From: Legionella sp.
Lineage (GTDB): Bacteria; Pseudomonadota; Gammaproteobacteria; Legionellales; Legionellaceae
Assembly: GCA_002786165.1 (NCBI GenBank)
Contig: PEQK01000004.1
Coordinates: forward strand, 1-64,000
Length of the DNA: 64,000 bases
Direction of reading: 5' to 3'
Notes under the pieces: model-generated
What the model was told of the DNA's origin: nothing
The model's input: only the letters and a program-made list of their open reading frames with translations
Database searches by the model: none
Translations under genes and position numbers: made by a program
Shown: positions 30,884 through 39,601 of the stretch, piece after piece
How the letters are laid out: each line of letters starts with the position of its first letter
Position numbering within the stretch: the stretch's first letter is position 1

Positions 30884-31813
30884 CATCCAATCATCGGAAG
30901 CAAATTTTGATAAATAGTTTCTCGTAGAATCAGGCAGCATCACCAAACAGACTTGATCTTTGGATAACGTACTTGCCGCTTGCAAAGCACCCGCCATGGC
31001 CGCCCCACTTGATCCGCCCACCAACAACCCTTCTTCACACATCAAACGTCGAGCCATTAAAAAAGAGTCTTTATCATTGGTTTTGATATATCGATCAATC
31101 CAAGTATTATCTAATACTTCCGGGAAAAAATCATATCCAATTCCTTCCACCAAATAAGGCATCACCTCGTCTCCACCACCTAGTATAGAACCCACAGGAT
31201 CAACACCAATGATTTGAATCGACGGATTAAATGCTTTCAAGCGCTTAGCAATACCAGTAATCGTACCGCCTGTACCCACAGAAGCAACAACCATATGTAA
31301 ATTATGACCAAAGTCAGCAATGATTTCTTCCGCAGTTCCATAATAGTGAGCATCAGGGTTATCACAATTACTGTATTGATCTAAAATATGCGAATTAGGG
31401 ATTTCTTTTTGTAGTTTTTTTGCTAAGGAAATATGGCTATCAGGATGATCGGAACTGACTGCCGCTGGGGTACGATAAATGGTAGCTCCTAATCGTTCAA
31501 GAATAATTTGTTTTTCTTGACTCATTTTATCAGGCATCGTAATGATGACGTTAAATCCCAATACTGCACCGGCTAAGGCCAAACCAATGCCTGTATTACC
31601 TGAAGTAGGCTCAATCAAGACATCGCCTGGTTTGATACGACCACTCTCTACCGCAGAAGTCACCATTCGATAGCCAATACGATCTTTGATCGATCCACCA
31701 GGATTAAGAAACTCGCATTTTCCATACAATTGGCAAGCAAGATCTCCGCCAACACGATTGATTTTAACAACGGGGGTATGACCAATGGTATCTAGAATTG
31801 AAGAATACAACAT
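30863..31813 (-). CDS. Cystathionine beta-synthase-like PLP enzyme
   Basis: PLP-dependent beta-replacement enzyme of the cysteine synthase fold. The PLP lysine is in NPGGSIKDR, with PTSGNTGIGLA, SVGTGGTITG and GGSSGA as cofactor and substrate loops. The C-terminal PDSTRNYLSKFASDDW and GFL end are typical of cystathionine beta-synthase, including animal enzymes, rather than CysK, so homocysteine is the likely substrate. The heme-binding N-terminus and regulatory CBS pair are absent (316 residues). The ATG at 31813 is preferred (AGGA eight bases upstream); another ATG lies at 31822. The 3' end lies in a terminator hairpin. Confidence 0.88.
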   Translation of the reverse strand: MLYSSILDTIGHTPVVKINRVGGDLACQLYGKCEFLNPGGSIKDRIGYRMVTSAVESGRIKPGDVLIEPTSGNTGIGLALAGAVLGFNVIITMPDKMSQEKQIILERLGATIYRTPAAVSSDHPDSHISLAKKLQKEIPNSHILDQYSNCDNPDAHYYGTAEEIIADFGHNLHMVVASVGTGGTITGIAKRLKAFNPSIQIIGVDPVGSILGGGDEVMPYLVEGIGYDFFPEVLDNTWIDRYIKTNDKDSFLMARRLMCEEGLLVGGSSGAAMAGALQAASTLSKDQVCLVMLPDSTRNYLSKFASDDWMRHNGFL

Positions 31814-31881
31814 GGATGACATCCTACATTATCGTGCATCTTATCATCATAACCAAATTCCACTTGAAGTAAACAGGAGTC

Positions 31882-31992
31882 ATGATAAAATCAAAAATCA
31901 CCGTTCAAGATATATCACATTGTGGCTGTCCTGATTCTTGTTGTAACGACATTATTATTCATTGTTCTAAAATCCTACTGGCAACGATATAG
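31882..31992 (+). CDS. Possible 36-residue Cys-rich leader peptide
   Basis: A short frame starting with ATG at 31882 behind an excellent AGGAGT ribosome-binding site. The product has five cysteines in 36 residues (ISHCGCPDSCC, then HC). It overlaps the start of the methyltransferase gene in another frame. It may be a leader coupling translation to that gene, or a chance frame; the strong ribosome-binding site is the only support. Confidence 0.3.
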   Translation: MIKSKITVQDISHCGCPDSCCNDIIIHCSKILLATI

Positions 31993-32623
31993 CGTATCAC
32001 AATGGAAATCACGCTACCGTCTTGATACGCACTTGAGGACCCTAGAACGCATTAGTGCCCCTATTAATGGATTTCACTTGTCTCGCATGGCACGAACGAA
32101 CGCTGATGCATTTGAATATGTCTACGGTGAGATTGATAACACTTCTTTGATCGCATTGATGTCGTTGATCAACCCAAACTCTTCCACCATTTTTTATGAT
32201 CTTGGCAGCGGTGTAGGAAAAGCCGTTTTGATGTGCGCTATGGTATTTGATCTCAAAAAAGCTTGCGGTATTGAATTATTTCCACTACTACATGATGCAG
32301 CGCAACAACAACTGACTGCGCTAAGCACCGATCAAGCGTATCATCACACTGCAAAAAAGATTGAGTTTATTTGTGCGAGTTTTTTAGATATCGATTTTTC
32401 AGATGCCACTCTTATTTTCATTTCTGCTACAGGGCTTTTTGGCGACACTTGGGTGGCATTAAATCAACGACTGGAACAACTGCCTAATGCACCGATCATC
32501 ATCACAACCACCAAAAAATTATTATCCTCTAAATTCACAATTCACCGCATCACGCGTGTTCAAATGAGCTGGGGGATTGTTGATGCCTATATTCAACAAA
32601 ATACCACCGACCAACCCCTGTAA
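31922..32623 (+). CDS. DOT1-like SAM methyltransferase with N-terminal anchor
   Basis: 233 residues from a GTG. Residues 1-18 form a hydrophobic anchor (VLILVVTTLLFIVL). The catalytic part resembles the DOT1 class: YGEI near residue 66, the SAM loop FYDLGSGVGKAVL near 95, GIELF for motif II, and FICASFLDIDF near 150. DOT1 enzymes methylate histone H3 Lys79, but bacterial relatives with this core have unknown or different substrates. No SD precedes the GTG; an overlapping short frame with a strong SD starts at 31882 and may drive translation. Followed by ihfB. Confidence 0.7.
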   Translation: MAVLILVVTTLLFIVLKSYWQRYSVSQWKSRYRLDTHLRTLERISAPINGFHLSRMARTNADAFEYVYGEIDNTSLIALMSLINPNSSTIFYDLGSGVGKAVLMCAMVFDLKKACGIELFPLLHDAAQQQLTALSTDQAYHHTAKKIEFICASFLDIDFSDATLIFISATGLFGDTWVALNQRLEQLPNAPIIITTTKKLLSSKFTIHRITRVQMSWGIVDAYIQQNTTDQPL

Positions 32624-32695
32624 ATATCATAACTAGGATTGACTCAAAGCCAACACCAAGCTATGCTCAATCCCTTTTTACTTCTTGAATTTAAT

Positions 32696-33013
32696 ATGTT
32701 GAAATCCGAATTAATTGCTCGTTTGGCTGAAAAAATACCGCATGTTCCCGTACGTACGGTGAATGACAGTGTCAACCATTTGATTCAATTGATGAGTGAC
32801 GCGCTCACGGAACACCAACGTATTGAAATTCGCGGCTTTGGAAGCTTTTCAATCAAACATAGAGAAGCACGCGAAGCACATAATCCCAAAACGGGAGAGA
32901 AATTAATAGCAACCGAGAAATTTAATCCTCATTTTAAACCAGGCAAAGAATTAAAAGAACGCATCAACGCATCACGTGAAACACACCCGATTTATGAAGA
33001 TATGGAAGGATAA
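32696..33013 (+). CDS. ihfB: Integration host factor subunit beta
   Basis: DNA-bending HU/IHF-family protein. The ATG at 32696 gives 105 residues and matches the usual start (LKSELIARLAEK). The beta-arm region is IEIRGFGSFSIKHREAREAHNPKTGEK, here described over residues about 42-68, with the IHF-beta end FKPGKELKERIN. IHF-beta fits better than HU because of this end and the length. An upstream in-frame start at 32639 would add 19 unconserved residues. Confidence 0.92.
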   Translation: MLKSELIARLAEKIPHVPVRTVNDSVNHLIQLMSDALTEHQRIEIRGFGSFSIKHREAREAHNPKTGEKLIATEKFNPHFKPGKELKERINASRETHPIYEDMEG

Positions 33014-33045
33014 GTCTCCGTTATTCAGTCAACGATAGATCATGA

Positions 33046-33066
33046 TTCCGCGCATAAAGCGCGGAA
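33046..33066. terminator. Hairpin between ihfB and dcd
   Basis: TTCCGCGC (33046-33053) and GCGCGGAA (33059-33066) pair perfectly around the loop ATAAA, between convergent genes. No T-run follows on either side. Confidence 0.55.
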
Positions 33067-33098
33067 AGCAGATAGTATTTCAGGTAAAGAGATGCCGC

Positions 33099-33665
33099 TT
33101 AGGTCGTAGGTAAAGTAACTCCAATTTGACCTTGATATTTTCCAGCACGATCGCGATAAGACACTTCACACACCTCATCAGCTTCTAGAAAAATCATCTG
33201 CGCCACACCCTCATGGGCATAAATTTTTGCAGGCAAGGGCGTGGTATTAGAAAATTCCAGGGTAACATGCCCTTCCCATTCTGGTTCAAGAGGAGTGACA
33301 TTCACAATAATACCACACCGAGCATAAGTAGATTTTCCTAGACAAATGGTCAATACATTGCGTGGAATTTTAAAATATTCCACCGTACGTGCCAAAGCAA
33401 ATGAATTAGGAGGAATGATACACACGTCAGATTGCACATCTACAAAACTGTTGGCATCGAACGCTTTAGGGTCAACAATCGCAGAGTTGATATTGGTAAA
33501 AATTTTAAACTCAGAAGAACATCTCACATCGTAGCCATAGCTGGAGACACCATAAGAAATAATACGTTTCTCATTTTGTTCTCGAACTTGCTGCGCAGAA
33601 AATGGCGAAATCATATCATGTTCTTTGGCCATTTTTTCAATCCATTTATCAGATTTTATCGCCAT
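33099..33665 (-). CDS. dcd: dCTP deaminase
   Basis: Makes dUTP from dCTP for thymidylate synthesis. 188 residues from the ATG at 33665, which has AGGGG at good spacing (a further ATG at 33668 is too close to it). Family motifs [20 protein letters not shown] and [15 protein letters not shown] (catalytic Glu) are present, and the C-terminal lid KYQGQ is intact. Confidence 0.96.
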   Translation of the reverse strand: MAIKSDKWIEKMAKEHDMISPFSAQQVREQNEKRIISYGVSSYGYDVRCSSEFKIFTNINSAIVDPKAFDANSFVDVQSDVCIIPPNSFALARTVEYFKIPRNVLTICLGKSTYARCGIIVNVTPLEPEWEGHVTLEFSNTTPLPAKIYAHEGVAQMIFLEADEVCEVSYRDRAGKYQGQIGVTLPTT

Positions 33666-33689
33666 CATATCCCCTATCGTTCATCGTCT

Positions 33690-35309
33690 TTAGAAATAAA
33701 TACCAATTTGTAGCATCACAGTATCAGCAGTTCCACCCGTACCTAAGGTATTTTGATTGATCATACCCACCGGAGCCGCACCGTTTGCGTAATGATTGGC
33801 ACCGTAATCAATATCATGCCGGTATTCAAAACTTTCAACAGTATCTTTCCAGATGGATATATTATACACCGCATTGATACGTTGTCGCGGTATATTCAAT
33901 GCCAGGGCTTCACTAGACCATTGCCAAGATGCAGCCAAAGAAGAGGGGCGATTAAAACTGATGAAAGTAACACCCCCTTCAACCTGTACCGCTTGCGGGC
34001 GAGCACCCTCGCCATCAAAGCTCAAGTCACTGGCATAAAAGGCTCTTGTAGCGCTTACCCACTCGGTTGTAATGTTATAACGATCAAAACTGAGGGTTAA
34101 ATGCGTTCCAACACCTGGGATTTTATGAACATTTTCACTACCATTCGTTCTAGAGCCGAACCCGCCAAAAGCTGGGCCATTCGGTGTTCCAGTGGTTTGC
34201 ATACCCCCTGAATCATTTAAAGAGCTAACAAAACTCACGCCCCACTCAGAAGTGGCACGAAACACATCTGTTATATATCCTAAATTCACACCACCTACGC
34301 CTGAGCTTCCAAGGGTGGTGTCACCGCGATAGCCGTAAATTGCTGCAAACGGTCCAGAATCAGTTTGAGATTTATAACCAAGAATAAATGGTCGTGCCTT
34401 TATTCTGGTTATCATCATTGGGAGAGTCGCGCTGATCATCGATGTAGAGTATCGCCCAAACGGCGCATACAACTGCCCCGCCGTGAGATAGTAAGGAGAC
34501 TCGTCCAAATCACCAATGTTGATAAAGCCCATATTCAAATTCAAAGAAGAATTTGACACTCTTGGGCCACCACCAGAAGGCGGCGACGAATTGTAAGCAA
34601 GTGCCATATAGGCTTCGACTTTATCATTTAAAATCGCAGCAAGATCCAGCTCATCAGACCCTAAATTCCAATCAGCAGAGGTTGTTCCGAAATAGGGCTG
34701 TCCTATTGTACCCATGGGAATTACCGCACCGCTAAGTGCTAGAATAGGACGATTCGGTAAGGGGTAGCCAATTTTAGCATAAGCTCTTTCTAAGCTTCGT
34801 CGTTGTTGCATCAAACGAATGTCTCGGTTGATACTAGAAATATTCACAATATAATCGGAACCATCAAATGCAGGACGACTACCTAGATAGGGAGAAGAAA
34901 TGACGGGTGTCCCAGCAATGTAAGTCAGCACATGGTTATCGGCGACCAAAGCTGTAGGATAAAAATCAACCGCTTCGGGATCAGCATCAACTGCTGTATG
35001 CACACTGACAGACGAATGCTGATATTTCATGGTGGGTACCATTATTTTTTTTGACGTCTTTTTCGTGTTTGGGGTCAGGAGTGCAACTGAAGTGGTTTCT
35101 TGACGCGCACGACGAGTAGTGGCCGATTTTTTTTGAGAAGGTTGTGTAGACTGTCCCACTTTTTTTTGTAGTTTATCGACTTGCGTTTGCAAAGCAATGG
35201 TTTGTTGGCGTAATTGAGCCATTTGTTGTTGTAACGCTTTATCATCGGTTGAAGCGGCATAAGACAACATCGCGCTCGATAAAAGAAATATACCCATATA
35301 TTGTTTCAT
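33690..35309 (-). CDS. LbtU-like outer-membrane porin
   Basis: 539-residue exported protein with a signal peptide (MKQYMGIFLLSSAMLSYAAS), then a coiled coil of Gln/Leu heptads (residues about 25-55), a basic Lys/Thr linker, and a long beta-rich domain ending in an aromatic residue (IGIYF), as in outer-membrane barrels. This layout matches the LbtU/DUF3573 family of Legionella and Francisella, where LbtU takes up the siderophore legiobactin. Whether this one carries a siderophore is unknown; no siderophore synthesis genes are near. GGGAGA precedes the ATG at 35309. Confidence 0.78.
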   Translation of the reverse strand: MKQYMGIFLLSSAMLSYAASTDDKALQQQMAQLRQQTIALQTQVDKLQKKVGQSTQPSQKKSATTRRARQETTSVALLTPNTKKTSKKIMVPTMKYQHSSVSVHTAVDADPEAVDFYPTALVADNHVLTYIAGTPVISSPYLGSRPAFDGSDYIVNISSINRDIRLMQQRRSLERAYAKIGYPLPNRPILALSGAVIPMGTIGQPYFGTTSADWNLGSDELDLAAILNDKVEAYMALAYNSSPPSGGGPRVSNSSLNLNMGFINIGDLDESPYYLTAGQLYAPFGRYSTSMISATLPMMITRIKARPFILGYKSQTDSGPFAAIYGYRGDTTLGSSGVGGVNLGYITDVFRATSEWGVSFVSSLNDSGGMQTTGTPNGPAFGGFGSRTNGSENVHKIPGVGTHLTLSFDRYNITTEWVSATRAFYASDLSFDGEGARPQAVQVEGGVTFISFNRPSSLAASWQWSSEALALNIPRQRINAVYNISIWKDTVESFEYRHDIDYGANHYANGAAPVGMINQNTLGTGGTADTVMLQIGIYF

Positions 35310-35855
35310 ATCATTCTCCCTATGTGCGGAAATTTAAACCATATTTATTCAACTCTGCATGTACAACAAGGCGATGCGGAAGACAACAACCATTTGTTTG
35401 CAAAGGATTGCGTAACATTTTGTTTTCAGTTTTATGATTGACAGAGGGTTCATTTATGCAGAATTAAGGGCACTGGACTGGCATTAAGCTCACTTGGGTT
35501 GGATCAAGTGAGTAGGTCAGTTAAACGAGGAATAGCTGGATTTTGCTTATGCAATCAAGCCGATATAGTCTAAAGCCAAAATAAAAGCATGAGACCATCT
35601 TCAACGAGTCTATCATCTGTGTAAAAGAATAAATCAATAGAAACCAAAACAGGCGGGATTATACGATGCAATTTAGAAACTGACCAGTCATCTTTTAATT
35701 AATTATTAAGGACTTACAAAAAACAAACTTTTCCGATAGATTGCTGGTTTTAATTCGAGCATTTGACAGATTGAAGTAGCGTTTTGACTATTTTGTTCCG
35801 ACATGAAACTGTAGGGATACTTTATGTTAAATGGAGTTACAGACAAAGATAACAT
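35310..35855. other. Non-coding gap between the two porin genes
   Basis: About 550 bases without a credible gene. It holds a hairpin, CTCACTTG (35489-35496) / CAAGTGAG (35505-35512), and AT-rich sequence that must include the promoter of the leftward porin. A 177-codon frame reaching into it is a shadow of the next gene. A small RNA here is possible but unsupported. Confidence 0.5.
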
Positions 35856-35885
35856 CAAAAAAAAACCCGCCAAAAGGCGGGTTTT
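35856..35885 (-). terminator. Rho-independent terminator of the major OMP gene
   Basis: On the minus strand the stem AAAACCCGCC / GGCGGGTTTT with loop TTTT is followed by a run of T (complement of the A-run at 35857-35865). A strong intrinsic terminator 18 bases after the OMP stop, fitting a highly expressed gene. Confidence 0.88.
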
Positions 35886-35902
35886 CAAATCGGAAGATTT
35901 GA

Positions 35903-36919
35903 TTAAGCAACGTTGCCTAACCATTTCAAACCAACGTAAGGACCTTGTAAACCAAAGTTCACATCTGAAGAAGTAGATGAAGTTGCATTTGGTCCAGCAA
36001 GAACGCTGAAGTAGTTTACCCACATCCAACCGATATCCAAAGTCAAGTCGCCTTGAGCTGTAGCATATCCGTAGGTCAAACCTAGTTTTGCTTCTAGTTC
36101 TGGAACGACTTGAACAGTGTTTCCAGTAGTAGTTACAAACGCGCCAGTTGGTACGTCTAGAAGAGTAGTGGTTGATTTGTTTGTACCTGCCAACAATGCC
36201 ATAGCACCGTTTGCGTACATGCCTAAACCATTGCCCCAATCATAAGTGAAGTCAGAGCCCAAACGAGGACCAAAACCATTGTATGTTGGATTGTAAGAAC
36301 GGTTTGTGCTGAAGCTATTAAGAGTAGGATCAACACTATTAGTAACTGTTAACACAGTACCTGAAGCATCGAATTCGCCGCGACCAGCTAATCTAGCCCA
36401 TTCAAAACCACCATGGAATCGAACGCTTTTCATGTCACCGAAGTCAACATGTTGACCTAGTTCAATGTTTACAGCATCCCATTGTGGGCTAGCAGAAATG
36501 TAAGTGCCTGGGTTGAACGCAAGAGCAGCAACGTAGAAGTTGTTGCCAGTACGGTAATCAGGTGCACCACCAGTATAAGAAGCTCCGCCCAACACTCGGC
36601 TGTTGCCGTTGTTGATGTGGTACCAGTTGACATTCAAATCATTGCCAGTGCTGAAATGGTAAGCACCTTCAATCATGAATCCCCAACCATATTTTGAAGC
36701 GATATCGTTAGTGACTGAGCCAGTAGCAGTTGAAGTAGTCAACCCTTTATGACCAAGGCTTGAATTTAGGTATAAAGCTTTAGCGCCTAATTCCCAAGCA
36801 GTGCTTTCGCAAGGAATAGTAACATTCACTGCGCTGCAAACAGGACCCATTGTTCCAGCAAATACAGCACTAGAGCTGAATGCAAGAACAGCCACCGCTG
36901 TTTTTTTAAGATTTAACAT
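35903..36919 (-). CDS. Legionella-type major outer-membrane protein
   Basis: 338 residues with signal peptide cut after AVFA (about residue 18). The mature start GTMGPVCSAVNVTIPCE, with two cysteines, then WELGAKALYL, matches the Legionella OMP family, whose members form abundant disulfide-linked porins. The rest is amphipathic beta-strand sequence rich in Gly, Asn, Tyr and Trp. The ATG at 36919 is preferred over 36931 because GGAGA lies six bases upstream. A strong terminator and a long leader suggest high, regulated expression. The family is one of the clearest pointers to Legionellales in the window. Confidence 0.85.
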   Translation of the reverse strand: MLNLKKTAVAVLAFSSSAVFAGTMGPVCSAVNVTIPCESTAWELGAKALYLNSSLGHKGLTTSTATGSVTNDIASKYGWGFMIEGAYHFSTGNDLNVNWYHINNGNSRVLGGASYTGGAPDYRTGNNFYVAALAFNPGTYISASPQWDAVNIELGQHVDFGDMKSVRFHGGFEWARLAGRGEFDASGTVLTVTNSVDPTLNSFSTNRSYNPTYNGFGPRLGSDFTYDWGNGLGMYANGAMALLAGTNKSTTTLLDVPTGAFVTTTGNTVQVVPELEAKLGLTYGYATAQGDLTLDIGWMWVNYFSVLAGPNATSSTSSDVNFGLQGPYVGLKWLGNVA

Positions 36920-37298
36920 AAGTTTCTCCACTTTTTATTATTAATTTCCGTTTTTTTCAGTAAAAGCCATAACTTAGTATCTAGTTGAGTACGCCATCAT
37001 CGCTCTAATCCGAAAACGTACTTAAAACGATTATCAGCTCTCAAACTACAATTGTCAACAGCGTTCCATAAATTTCATTATGAAACATCGGCATAGCGTC
37101 ACAGTATCAGACAGGAATATGCTTCTGCTAATTCAAACAGTATTATAACTTAAATTAAGACTGTCAATAGTTTCTAGGATTTTTTTTAAGCAGCATACGC
37201 AGCGAAATAGGGAAGACGTCTCAATTACCTTTGAATCGTGCTATCATCCGAACCATACTTCACAACAAGCGTTATTGAAGGCCTTTGGATTATCAACC
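36920..37298. other. Divergent control region between OMP and pyrC
   Basis: 379 AT-rich bases, no gene. It holds the proposed OMP promoter (37142-37167) and a long OMP leader of about 215 bases. A poly-T stretch lies near 37180. pyrC must also start here; no clear -35/-10 pair was found for it. Confidence 0.5.
37142..37167 (-). promoter_or_regulatory. Candidate OMP promoter
   Basis: Minus strand: perfect TTGACA (37162-37167), then TATAAT (37142-37147) only 14 bases on. An overlapping TAATAC gives a 16-base spacer. Plausible promoter for the leftward OMP gene with a leader of about 215 bases; spacing is the weak point. Confidence 0.4.
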
Positions 37299-38333
37299 AT
37301 GCAGAGTATATCCTTAATTCGACCTGATGACTGGCACGTGCATCTAAGAGATCAAGCAGTCTTGCAGCATACTGTTGCTGCCACTGCTAAGCATTTTGGG
37401 CGTGCATTGATCATGCCTAATTTGCAACCTGCCCTCACCACAGTGTCCGCTGTATTAGAATATAGAAGTAGAATACTGTCGCATATTCCCGCCACATCTA
37501 CTTTTCATCCTTATATGACCTTGTATCTTAATACTTCCGTGAACGAGACAGAGTTGTCACTTGCTGCGCAGTGCCCTGATATTTTAGGTGCAAAACTTTA
37601 TCCCGCAGGTGCAACGACTCATTCAGAAGAAGGCGTCGGCCAAATTACAGATCTCTATCCTTTATTTGAGATCATGCAATCTTATGATTTGGTCTTACAA
37701 GTACACGGAGAAGTCACTTACGGAGATATTTTTGAGCGAGAAGCACTGTTTATTGAAACTCAGTTACAACCTCTCATCAAAAATTTTCCTAAATTGCGCA
37801 TTGTAGTTGAACATATTTCCAGCAAAGCTGCGGTTGATTTTGTCGTACAAGCGCCACCACAGGTGGTTGCTACAGTGACACCGCAGCATTTGATGTACCA
37901 TCGCAATCATCTTTTAGCAGGTGGCATCAAACCGCATTATTATTGTTTGCCCATTTTAAAACACCAACAGGATCAAATTGCCATCCAACAAGTGGTGCGC
38001 TCTGGTCATCCTAAATTCTTCGCAGGCACCGATAGTGCGCCGCACCCACGTTCTCAAAAGGAAAGCGCTTGCGGATGTGCAGGTGTATTTTCTGCACCGT
38101 ATGCTGTTGCATTGTATGCACAAATTTTTGAAACACTTGATGCAATACCTAAACTCAATCATTTTTTATCTCGATTTGGTGCTGAGTTTTACCATTTACC
38201 TCAACACGCCGAGACCATCACCTTAATTAAAAAAACCCAAAGCATTGCACCAAGTTGGCCTTTGGGAACAGATGAAGTCATTCCTTTGGCTGCAGGCACT
38301 CAACTTAATTGGAGTATATATGAGCAAGAATAA
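37299..38333 (+). CDS. pyrC: Dihydroorotase
   Basis: Third step of pyrimidine synthesis. 344 residues from the ATG at 37299, matching the class II (homodimeric) enzyme. Metal ligands are visible: HVHLRD near residue 14, the carboxylated Lys in GAKLYPAG, the His of VHGEV, VEHISS, and GTDSAPHP. The 3' end overlaps rnt by 14 bases. Confidence 0.95.
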   Translation: MQSISLIRPDDWHVHLRDQAVLQHTVAATAKHFGRALIMPNLQPALTTVSAVLEYRSRILSHIPATSTFHPYMTLYLNTSVNETELSLAAQCPDILGAKLYPAGATTHSEEGVGQITDLYPLFEIMQSYDLVLQVHGEVTYGDIFEREALFIETQLQPLIKNFPKLRIVVEHISSKAAVDFVVQAPPQVVATVTPQHLMYHRNHLLAGGIKPHYYCLPILKHQQDQIAIQQVVRSGHPKFFAGTDSAPHPRSQKESACGCAGVFSAPYAVALYAQIFETLDAIPKLNHFLSRFGAEFYHLPQHAETITLIKKTQSIAPSWPLGTDEVIPLAAGTQLNWSIYEQE

Positions 38334-38922
38334 CCTGCTCAAAGAACGGTTTCGTGGCTTTTTGCCGGTTGTCGTCGATGTGGAAACCGCTGGTGTCGAT
38401 CCTGAGCGCTCAGCTTTACTGGAAATTTGCGCCGTGTTTATTGAAATGGATGACGCGGGCTATTTTAGTCCGGGACAATATTGCTTTGAGCATGTTCTAC
38501 CTTTTGAAGGTGCACACTTAGATCCAAAATCTCTTGAGTTTAATCAAATTGATCCCTATCAACCTTTACGATTTGCAGTAGATGAAAAACAAGCGCTCAC
38601 CCAATTATTTGTACCCATTAAACAAGCGATCAAACAGCATCGTTGTCAACGTGCTGTTTTGGTCGGTCATAATGCTTGGTTTGATTTATTATTTATGAAG
38701 GCAGCTATCCAACGATGCGGCTTAAACTCCCCTTTTCATGCCTTTACCTGTTTTGATACAGCAACGCTTGCGGGTGTGTTTTATGGACAGACTGTTTTAG
38801 CAAAGGCGGTACAGGCAGCAGGTATGAGTTTTAATGCAAATGAAGCGCATTCAGCCATATATGATGCGAAAAAAACCGCGGAATTATTTTGTATTATGTT
38901 GAATACCTGGCAAGGGATATAA
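38320..38922 (+). CDS. rnt: Ribonuclease T
   Basis: 3'-5' exonuclease that matures tRNA and 5S/23S rRNA ends. DEDDh motifs: VDVETAGVD, GHNAWFDL and HSAIYDAKKTAELF. The ATG at 38320 follows GGAG at five bases and gives 200 residues; the first 25 residues of the longer frame are pyrC sequence in another frame. Overlaps pyrC. Confidence 0.94.
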   Translation: MSKNNLLKERFRGFLPVVVDVETAGVDPERSALLEICAVFIEMDDAGYFSPGQYCFEHVLPFEGAHLDPKSLEFNQIDPYQPLRFAVDEKQALTQLFVPIKQAIKQHRCQRAVLVGHNAWFDLLFMKAAIQRCGLNSPFHAFTCFDTATLAGVFYGQTVLAKAVQAAGMSFNANEAHSAIYDAKKTAELFCIMLNTWQGI

Positions 38923-38933
38923 AATTTGGAACA

Positions 38934-38962
38934 CATGGGGGTCAATCGTCTTGACTCCCATG
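38934..38962. terminator. Hairpin between rnt and peroxiredoxin gene
   Basis: CATGGGGGTCAA (38934-38945) and TTGACTCCCATG (38951-38962) pair over 12 positions with one G-U, loop TCGTC. It lies between converging genes; no T-run follows. Confidence 0.6.
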
Positions 38963-38971
38963 CGGATGGAA

Positions 38972-39577
38972 TTATAGATTCTCAGCGTGTTCTGCGAGAT
39001 ATAGGGCAACACCTTCAGGAGAGGCTTTCATACCAGCTTGGCCTTTTGTCCAGCCTGCTGGGCAAACTTCACCGTGCTCTTCATTGAATTGAACAGCATC
39101 AATGATACGCAATAATTCATCAACATTCCGACCGATGGGTAAATCATTCACAGTTTGTGAACGCACCATACCGGTTTTATCAATGACAAAAGCAGCACGA
39201 AACGCAACGCCAGCAACAGGATGTTCTACCCCATAAGACTGACAAATTCCGTGCGTCATATCAGCAGCCATTGTATATTGCACAGGACCAATCCCACCTT
39301 GATCAATCGGTGTGTTTCGGTAAGCATTGTGTGTAAAATGCGAATCAATAGATACCGCAATCACTTCAACTCCGCGGCTATTGAAATCGTTCATTCGATG
39401 ATTTAAAGCAATCAATTCAGAAGGACATACAAACGTAAAGTCCAATGGATAGAAAAATACCAACGCATATTTACCTTGGATGTTTTCATGTAAATTAAAT
39501 TTATCGATGATTTTGCCATCTGCAGCAACTGCAGGAACACTAAAATCAGGCGCTTTTCGGCCAACTAATACACTCAT
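38972..39577 (-). CDS. Typical 2-Cys peroxiredoxin (AhpC/Prx1-like)
   Basis: Reduces peroxides. 201 residues from the ATG at 39577 (GGAGA upstream). The peroxidatic Cys is in DFTFVCPSELIAL and the resolving Cys in HGEVCPAGW, with the C-terminal extension of the Prx1/AhpC class. No ahpF follows; the reductant may be thioredoxin or the neighbouring glutaredoxin. It begins an oxidative-stress group with grxD and sodB. Confidence 0.93.
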   Translation of the reverse strand: MSVLVGRKAPDFSVPAVAADGKIIDKFNLHENIQGKYALVFFYPLDFTFVCPSELIALNHRMNDFNSRGVEVIAVSIDSHFTHNAYRNTPIDQGGIGPVQYTMAADMTHGICQSYGVEHPVAGVAFRAAFVIDKTGMVRSQTVNDLPIGRNVDELLRIIDAVQFNEEHGEVCPAGWTKGQAGMKASPEGVALYLAEHAENL

Positions 39578-39601
39578 TTTATTCTCCATTGATAATATTG
39601 A

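Noticed and set aside
35706-36239. 177-codon leftward frame overlapping the major OMP gene
   Set aside because: Most of it is the OMP gene read in another frame (Arg/Cys/Tyr-rich text), and it runs through a strong terminator. The OMP frame has signal peptide, family motifs and an SD.
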